From Candidatus Woesearchaeota archaeon (lineage in GTDB: Archaea; Nanobdellota; Nanobdellia; SCGC-AAA011-G17; PNOQ01), in contig JAGWAE010000005.1 in assembly GCA_018302135.1 (NCBI GenBank), positions 1 to 35,553 of the forward strand: a stretch of 35,553 nt of DNA, given 5' to 3'. The notes under the pieces are model-generated. The model had not been told where the DNA came from, made no database searches, and saw only the letters and a program-made list of their open reading frames with translations. Positions 30,789 through 35,553 of this stretch are shown one piece after another. The first letter of the stretch is position 1. Every line of letters begins with the position of its first letter. Made by a program: the position numbers and the translations under genes.

Positions 30789-32792
30789 AAAAATTTTATT
30801 AGAAAAGTAGCAGCTGTAAGTGCTGGTGTAGTAATGTTAGGAACAACACTTGGTGCTGCTGTTGCTGCAGATTTGTCTAACTTACCTGAACCAATTGTAA
30901 CAAATGGTGCGTATATTAGCACAGCAATGGTTGTTGGTAGTAATGACGATATCGGCGCAAGGACAACATTGAAGACATATTTTGACGGACTTGTAACATC
31001 ATCTAGTGACTATACGTATAGTACTGATTATGATGCTGAAGACGATGTTGAGCTGGATAGTAATATCGCAGGTTTCGGTGCAGTTGACGAGGATTTATTG
31101 ACTGGTCTATTCGAAGGTGAAATAGAAGTTAATGATACTGATTACACATCTAGAGAAGTATTTAACTTCACTTCAGGTGCTAGTATAAATACAAGTTGGC
31201 AAAGTACATATGATGACTTTGGAACTGATCCTTATTTAGCATATGCTGCTGGATCATTATTCTATGGTTATTTGTTTACTGATAATGTGCCTAACGAAAT
31301 GGTAAGCAGTACTAAAGAATTACCTTTAACCTTCTTAGGAAAGGACATAGAAATAGTCAGTATAGATTCTGATGGTTCGCCAGATTCAGTTACAATGGAT
31401 ATTGCAACTGAAATATCTCTTGACTCTGGTGCAACATACAGTTATAAAGGACATACTGTGACTTTAGTAAGAGTTTATTCTACTAGTGTAAGTGTTGATG
31501 TCGATGGTGAAGAACAAATAATTAGTACAGCTAGTGAAAAAGACTTTGGAGATGACATTTCTGTTGAATTGGATAGTGTAGGTTATTCTTCGGATGATCC
31601 TGCTTTAAGTTCAGCAGTATTAAAGTTAACTGAGCAAGGTGTTTCAAGCACTGCAGCTGATGGAGATGCATTTGAAGTATTTACTGATTACGATACTAAT
31701 TCGCATTCACCTTGGGTTTGGGATGTTGAGATAGATGGTAGTGGTAATTTAGCCAGGTTTGGAATTGTAAATAGATTTGGAGCAGATGATATCACACCAA
31801 GTCAAAGTTATAAACCAGCTCCAATTACGGTAGACGGAACTGTAGTATTTCCAAATGATTACGCTGCATTAGTATGGGATAGTGTAGATACTGAAAACTA
31901 TGCTGACTTTGAAATAACACTTAGTGCTAGTACAACTTTGAATGATGTAGATGATACCTCTATTCAAGTAACTAGTGTGCCTGTTATGACGATTGACTCT
32001 CCAGATGGTGATTACTTTAAGTCGGGAAGTAGCAATTATGAAACTATGTATTTAGCTTTCAATAACACTAACGGTGCTTATGTTGGTACACAATTATGGG
32101 GTGAAGATAGTGAAGGTACACATAGATTAGATACTTCATTTTTGACTTCAGATTCGTTTACTATAGACTACAATACCAATGATGATGATATTGCTATAAC
32201 ATATGCAAACGTTTCGGAAAATACATCTGTAAATCTTACAATTACTGCAAATGATTGGGTTGCAAGAACTTTATGGACATATGCAAATAACTACTTTGTT
32301 ACGGATGGAGAAGCAGATGCAACAGATATAACAATAAATAATACTCTTTTAGGTACAAGAGAGTATCCTGTATTGTTGTATGATGGTGCCTATTTTGACA
32401 CACCAAAGTCTAATTTCCAGAGCGATAGGATTAAATTTAGTATACCAAGTCAAGATTTGAAATCAACATTCAAGGTGTATTTGATTGAATCTGCTGGAAA
32501 GACTGAAGCTGATTTGATGACTTCAACTGAAGATGTAACTGGTTATGATAACTTAGTATTAGTTGGTGGTCCATGTGTAAACAGTGTAACTGCTGATTTC
32601 ATGGATACGACATTCCCTGCATGTGGAACAGCATCCGGTATTGCTCAAGATAAAGCGGTTATCCAGATGATAACTCAAGGTGAGCAAACTGCTTTGGTAG
32701 TTGCAGGTTGGGAAAAAGCTGATACGCAAAGGGCAGCAACGAAAGTAGCTGATCCAGAAAGTGTATTGACCGGCGCAAGTATGATTGTATAA
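30786..32792 (+). CDS. S-layer protein
   Basis: 668 aa. Signal peptide about 1-28 (VAAVSAGVVMLGTTLGAAVAAD). The mature part is acidic and rich in Asp, Ser and Thr with beta-strand repeats, and resembles the S-layer family of methanogens and DPANN archaea. The conserved S-layer ends are present: DLSNLPEPIVTNGAYIST near the N-terminus, and NLVLVGGPCVNSVTADFM...AGWEKADTQRAATKVADPE near the C-terminus. There is no C-terminal TM. Codon use is visibly more biased to C-ending codons than the neighbours, and a strong GGAGGTG precedes the ATG; both suit a very abundant protein that forms the cell coat. Confidence 0.93.
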   Translation: MKNFIRKVAAVSAGVVMLGTTLGAAVAADLSNLPEPIVTNGAYISTAMVVGSNDDIGARTTLKTYFDGLVTSSSDYTYSTDYDAEDDVELDSNIAGFGAVDEDLLTGLFEGEIEVNDTDYTSREVFNFTSGASINTSWQSTYDDFGTDPYLAYAAGSLFYGYLFTDNVPNEMVSSTKELPLTFLGKDIEIVSIDSDGSPDSVTMDIATEISLDSGATYSYKGHTVTLVRVYSTSVSVDVDGEEQIISTASEKDFGDDISVELDSVGYSSDDPALSSAVLKLTEQGVSSTAADGDAFEVFTDYDTNSHSPWVWDVEIDGSGNLARFGIVNRFGADDITPSQSYKPAPITVDGTVVFPNDYAALVWDSVDTENYADFEITLSASTTLNDVDDTSIQVTSVPVMTIDSPDGDYFKSGSSNYETMYLAFNNTNGAYVGTQLWGEDSEGTHRLDTSFLTSDSFTIDYNTNDDDIAITYANVSENTSVNLTITANDWVARTLWTYANNYFVTDGEADATDITINNTLLGTREYPVLLYDGAYFDTPKSNFQSDRIKFSIPSQDLKSTFKVYLIESAGKTEADLMTSTEDVTGYDNLVLVGGPCVNSVTADFMDTTFPACGTASGIAQDKAVIQMITQGEQTALVVAGWEKADTQRAATKVADPESVLTGASMIV

Positions 32793-32820
32793 AATTACAA
32801 TCAATTTTTTTTCTTTTTTT
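32782..32820 (+). terminator. Intrinsic-type terminator after the S-layer gene
   Basis: TGATTGTA/TACAATCA form an 8-bp stem with a 6-nt loop that contains the TAA stop of the S-layer gene, followed directly by T-rich runs (T8, T7). It looks like a bacterial-style terminator; archaeal RNA polymerase also stops at poly-T. Confidence 0.7.
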
Positions 32821-32876
32821 GTTAATTTTTTTGAATTTATAGAAAACTTTTTAACTTAGATGTTATTTTTATGGTT

Positions 32877-33368
32877 ATGAGAAAAGAAAATAAAACTAAG
32901 AAAATTTGGTTTGGAATCATTATAGTATTTTTAATGGTAAGCAGTACTATTGGATTTATCTATGGCGGAGAATCTAGTATAAAAAAAGTTAATGGTCATA
33001 AATTTTACAAGGAAAATGGTGTGTGGAGAACATATATAGATAGTATTAATTCTTATTGGGATTTTACTTATTTACCTGATGAGTTAGATTATGATACTTC
33101 TATTTTTGATATAAATACTAACAAAGTATATTTATATGGTAAGAATAATAAAACTGTTGATAATTTTAAATTTATTTTGTTGTACAAAGGAATAACTAGT
33201 GAAATTGTTGTTGAAGAGAATTGTAATCTTGGTAATGTTATGTTTGTTATAAACGATGAAACGACTAATACTGCAGAAGTCATAAAAAAAGATAAATGTG
33301 TTTATCTAAATGGAAACATTAATAAATTTATTGATGGTCTTACTTATAAAATATTTGGAGTGATATAG
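32877..33368 (+). CDS. Membrane-anchored or secreted protein, unknown family (paralogue pair, member 1)
   Basis: 163 aa from the ATG at 32877, 29 bp after the start of TATA-like TTTTTAAC; the ATG at 32871 is too close to it. One N-terminal hydrophobic helix (IWFGIIIVFLMVSSTIGFIYGG) is probably an uncleaved anchor. The exported domain is beta-rich, with two cysteines (VVEENCNLG, KKDKCVYLNG), and ends LTYKIFGVI. The C-terminal pattern (C-x-x-L/M...LTY-x-x-x-G-x) recurs in the next gene. Unknown function; its place after the S-layer gene suggests an envelope role. Confidence 0.65.
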   Translation: MRKENKTKKIWFGIIIVFLMVSSTIGFIYGGESSIKKVNGHKFYKENGVWRTYIDSINSYWDFTYLPDELDYDTSIFDINTNKVYLYGKNNKTVDNFKFILLYKGITSEIVVEENCNLGNVMFVINDETTNTAEVIKKDKCVYLNGNINKFIDGLTYKIFGVI

Positions 33369-34028
33369 ATGAAGAAAAAAATAATAATATTCATGATAGT
33401 ACTTTTTTTGGTTGCTTTTTCCATACCTTTTATTAATAATGAATTAACGGGTAATCATGTTCTAGGAAATGGGATGTATAACTATACCTCGCCAAACAAT
33501 AGAACGTTTAGCTTTGAGAAAGGTTTCGTGGGTGAGAATGAAAGGCATCTTTTGTACTATTATAATCTCGTAGATATTGGTGGGGATGTTGGACGTAAAG
33601 AATTGATTAAAATCCCTTTTAGATATGGTCCTTATGATATTGAAGAAATACATATGGATAATGTTAGAAAGGATATAATTGATGCTGAAGTTATATATTT
33701 TACAAGAGATTATAATCTAGATAGGTTAACAGATCAAAAAGATGGTATAGCTATGTTAACTTTGATGAGAGTTTTGGATGATTCTACTTCTCCTGATATT
33801 TATAAAATACCTACTAGTATAGCTATAACTGAAGCGGTTGATGGAGTGGATTCCCCAGTGATTGGTTGTGTTCAATCTACTGCGGAAAGAAGAATTATTG
33901 AATTGAGACAAGGAGAGGAGAATAGAATTTATAAAGAAGGGGAATGTATAGTCATGGAGTTTGTTACAGCTGATGATTCTATAAAAGTTGCAACTAAATT
34001 GACATATCATGTTTTAGGTATAATGTAG
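33369..34028 (+). CDS. Membrane-anchored or secreted protein, unknown family (paralogue pair, member 2)
   Basis: 219 aa. Starts directly after the previous stop, with GGAGTGA as a Shine-Dalgarno-like site inside that gene's end. N-terminal hydrophobic helix (IIIFMIVLFLVAFSIPFI). The exported domain holds two cysteines (VIGCVQSTAE, EGECIVMEF) and ends LTYHVLGIM, matching the end of the upstream protein (LTYKIFGVI). A RYGPYDIEEIHMDN segment has no counterpart there. Unknown family. Confidence 0.65.
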   Translation: MKKKIIIFMIVLFLVAFSIPFINNELTGNHVLGNGMYNYTSPNNRTFSFEKGFVGENERHLLYYYNLVDIGGDVGRKELIKIPFRYGPYDIEEIHMDNVRKDIIDAEVIYFTRDYNLDRLTDQKDGIAMLTLMRVLDDSTSPDIYKIPTSIAITEAVDGVDSPVIGCVQSTAERRIIELRQGEENRIYKEGECIVMEFVTADDSIKVATKLTYHVLGIM

Positions 34029-34033
34029 TTAAG

Positions 34034-34044
34034 TTTAAATATAA
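34034..34044 (+). promoter_or_regulatory. TATA box of tRNA-Ser
   Basis: TTTAAATATAA centred about 26 bp before the first base of tRNA-Ser. Confidence 0.55.
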
Positions 34045-34064
34045 TCTGAATTCTTTTTTTATAT

Positions 34065-34179
34065 GCCGCGATCGCCTAACCTGGTATGGCACTGTTTTAG
34101 ATGAAATAACTTTCTCTAAAGTGTAAGCCTTGAAAGCCAGGCCCGAAAGGGCTTCTGGGTTCAAATCCCAGTCGCGGCG
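34065..34179 (+). tRNA. tRNA-Ser(UGA) with an anticodon-stem intron
   Basis: Type II tRNA: acceptor GCCGCGA/TCGCGGC, D-stem GCC/GGC with D-loop containing CCTGG, long variable arm GCCC-GAAA-GGGC, T-arm CTGGG-TTCAAAT-CCCAG, and discriminator G73, typical of Ser. CCA is not encoded. Removing the intron at 34095-34126 forms anticodon stem CTGGC/GCCAG around loop CTTGAAA (anticodon TGA). Without splicing, no proper anticodon arm exists. Confidence 0.92.
34095..34126 (+). other. Non-canonical tRNA intron (32 nt, anticodon stem, position 29/30)
   Basis: The central helix GCAC/GTGT (one G-U pair) is flanked by 3-nt bulges TGT (5' site) and AAG (3' site), with intron helix TTTAGA/TCTAAA. Cutting TG^T and AA^G excises exactly 32 nt and restores a perfect 5-bp anticodon stem. 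The exon-side helix is weak, so this is a relaxed bulge-helix-bulge. Confidence 0.85.
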
Positions 34180-34180
34180 T

Positions 34181-34453
34181 TTATAATCCAAATGATTCTT
34201 CAAAATTTTTCATTTCAATTATTTTTTGCGCAAAATCATAACCCTTTTCAGTTATTATGAAATATACAGAATTCTTTTCTTCAATCTTTTTTATCATCCC
34301 TTTTTCTATTAAATCTTCTAAATAAATATTCATCTGATTATACGAAAGATTGGCCTTGTACATTAAGTGGGTTGGCTTTATTTTGCCTCCCTTTTTTTGA
34401 ATAGATATAATCATATCATGAATTATATCAATTCTGCTTCTTTTTCTTTCCAT
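34181..34453 (-). CDS. Winged-helix transcriptional regulator (COG3432-like)
   Basis: 90 aa. Helix-turn-helix in [20 protein letters not shown], recognition region [18 protein letters not shown], and wing [15 protein letters not shown]. This is the small archaeal winged-helix type that ends in TEKG-x-x-F/L. It overlaps the upstream membrane-protein gene by 26 bp, so the pair is co-translated. The convergent tRNA-Ser ends 2 bp away. Likely regulates a local or surface-related target. Confidence 0.85.
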   Translation of the reverse strand: MERKRSRIDIIHDMIISIQKKGGKIKPTHLMYKANLSYNQMNIYLEDLIEKGMIKKIEEKNSVYFIITEKGYDFAQKIIEMKNFEESFGL

Positions 34454-35135
34454 GAATTATTATATTCCTAAGTATTAAAAATAATAATAAATATCCTAAT
34501 AATTGAATTATCTCTGCAAGAATAAAAAATGATTTATCCACTGAAACAAACATGAATAATATTTGACTTATGGCAATGCTACTGAATGAATATCCAAGCA
34601 CTTTTGTAGATTCGTTTCCCTTTAGTGCATATTTATCAAAGTATAATATTGAAATTATAGTTAGCAACAAAAATGAAGTTATATGGAATACATAATAGTT
34701 TAAATTACTGAAATATGTTGAGATGATTATAAAATAAGTTATTAAAAACATCATTGATTTTGCCTGTTTTTCTTGATAAACACTGTATAGAAAATATAAC
34801 CCTATTAAGTTTAAGAATACAAACAAAGTAAATGTTAGATCTGTAAATATATTGTATGATCTAATAGTTTCTAGTGTGTCTGTTATTATTGTTGGTGAAT
34901 CTGCTCTTATAAACTCATTGTAATATAGTGCTAAGTTAGTAATTAATTTAAAGAAAAATGACGCGCATATTAATAAAAACGCGAATGAAATATACTTATA
35001 CTTTTTGTTTCCTCCGCTTAAGTTATAATATTTCAGACTAATTAAACTAATGGAGAAGAGAACTAAAAAACTAAAAAAATCAATAATAATTGATGGTACA
35101 CTAAACCAATTTGGACTGTTTTCTAATGGTATCAT
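34428..35135 (-). CDS. Seven-TM-like membrane protein paired with a winged-helix regulator
   Basis: 235 aa from the ATG at 35135. A TATA element (CTTTTTAAGG on minus) about 29 bp upstream supports this start over the track's TTG at 35153. About seven hydrophobic helices, including [56 protein letters not shown], and [21 protein letters not shown]. The arrangement suggests a 7TM sensor such as an N-terminal histidine-kinase sensor domain, but without any kinase domain. The 26-bp overlap with the regulator suggests a membrane sensor and DNA-binding output. Inference. Confidence 0.7.
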   Translation of the reverse strand: MIPLENSPNWFSVPSIIIDFFSFLVLFSISLISLKYYNLSGGNKKYKYISFAFLLICASFFFKLITNLALYYNEFIRADSPTIITDTLETIRSYNIFTDLTFTLFVFLNLIGLYFLYSVYQEKQAKSMMFLITYFIIISTYFSNLNYYVFHITSFLLLTIISILYFDKYALKGNESTKVLGYSFSSIAISQILFMFVSVDKSFFILAEIIQLLGYLLLFLILRNIIIHGKKKKQN

Positions 35136-35158
35136 TGAATTTTGAGATATCAATAAAC

Positions 35159-35168
35159 CTTAAAAAGC
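35159..35168 (-). promoter_or_regulatory. TATA box of the membrane-protein/winged-helix operon
   Basis: CTTTTTAAGG on the minus strand, centred 29 bp before the ATG at 35135. Confidence 0.5.
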
Positions 35169-35181
35169 TTATGAAAACTAT

Positions 35182-35553
35182 TTATTTAACAATTATTGCA
35201 CTATCTATTGCCGTTTTAGCCAGTTCAAGTTTTTCTTTGTTCTCTGAGTAAATTGTGAATAGTTTTTCTCCCTTTTTTATTTCATTATTTACTTTTTTAT
35301 ACAGATATAATCCTGCTCCTTTGTTTGATGGTGCACCGCCTAATGGGGGCTGAATCGGCACTATTATTGCTTGGATTGGCGGAATAGCTGGGGTTTGAGT
35401 CGCCGTTGGGGCATTTTGGGTCAAATTCGGCGTTACCTGCGTTTCGGGCTCGGTTATGGATAGTCTGGTCTGAATTTGTATAGATTCGGGGATAAAATGT
35501 GTAGATTTGGTGGTGGTGGCAATTTCAATGGATATCGGGGTTACTACTGGCGG
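35182..35553 (-). CDS. Thymidine/AMP phosphorylase-like C-terminal fragment (5' partial, aberrant upstream)
   Basis: The last ~52 residues (GAPSNKGAGLYLYKKVNNEI, then KKGEKLFTIYSENKEKLELA) match the C-terminal domain of archaeal thymidine/AMP phosphorylases, whose family end is GAP-x-DKGAG(I)YL-x-K-K...GE-x-LFTIY-(A/S)E. Upstream of GAP (35338 onward) the frame stays open to the window edge, but it becomes Pro/Thr/Gln-rich and no longer resembles the enzyme. The base composition changes sharply to G-rich on plus. The Met in the track is a TTG in this region and is not credible. This may be a sequence-quality or assembly artefact at the end, or a truncated gene. Confidence 0.55.
   Translation of the reverse strand, partial: PPVVTPISIEIATTTKSTHFIPESIQIQTRLSITEPETQVTPNLTQNAPTATQTPAIPPIQAIIVPIQPPLGGAPSNKGAGLYLYKKVNNEIKKGEKLFTIYSENKEKLELAKTAIDSAIIVK

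Noticed and set aside
33994-34203. 69-aa minus ORF over tRNA-Ser
   Set aside because: Antisense reading of the tRNA; its RDWDLNPEA segment is the reverse of the T-arm.
1-35553. CRISPR arrays, insertion sequences or att sites
   Set aside because: No spaced direct repeats, transposase or integrase reading frames, or terminal inverted repeats were seen on either strand.

Overview
The window reads as a chromosomal segment of a DPANN-type archaeon, most like Woesearchaeota or Pacearchaeota. It is strongly AT-rich. It encodes archaeal information-processing proteins (aRF1, RpoL, TFS, MBF1, PCNA, Hjc, Cbf5, eS19, eL39, eL31) together with an ER-type signal peptidase, an S-layer protein and many short secreted or membrane-anchored proteins with no obvious family. 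Most transcription units have an archaeal TATA box about 26-29 bp before the start codon, so most messages look leaderless. The lineage is inferred from gene content; no rRNA is present.

Layout. Positions 1-6395 hold cell-surface proteins: a CARDB-like anchored protein (5' partial), a protein with a toroidal terpenoid-cyclase-like fold plus a Cys-rich module, a beta-rich anchored protein and a double lamin-tail protein. A COG2112-type kinase and a conserved unknown are interspersed. Positions 6430-12853 are mostly minus-strand housekeeping genes: Hjc, a 53-aa histone-fold protein absent from the ORF track, class II LysRS, a four-TM protein, Cbf5, a small lipoprotein, the eL31-eL39-eS19 ribosomal operon (eL39 also absent from the track) and CysRS. 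A pilin-like protein, a TolB-like propeller lipoprotein and tRNA-Phe follow. From 15519 the plus strand carries ValRS-aRF1-ScpB, a processive-type GT2 glycosyltransferase with a thioredoxin-like partner, MBF1, RpoL, signal peptidase, TFS and PCNA.

Positions 23945-30598 form the most distinctive region. Five small proteins with class III (prepilin-type) N-termini surround a 1207-aa Cys-rich secreted protein. It resembles an uncharacterised pilus or surface-filament locus without its motor genes. Next comes the S-layer gene, with a long structured leader that places the Shine-Dalgarno sequence in a hairpin loop and the start codon in the stem. Then follow two related anchored proteins, tRNA-Ser(UGA), a winged-helix/multi-TM pair, and the 3' end of a thymidine/AMP phosphorylase-like gene whose upstream sequence changes abruptly in composition.

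The best hidden signals are two tRNA genes interrupted at non-canonical positions. tRNA-Phe(GAA) has a 29-nt intron in the D-loop. tRNA-Ser(UGA) has a 32-nt intron in the anticodon stem. Both fold into bulge-helix-bulge splice motifs that predict exact, standard mature tRNAs. No CRISPR array, insertion sequence, rRNA or restriction system was seen, and no stretch over 300 bases lacks a gene.
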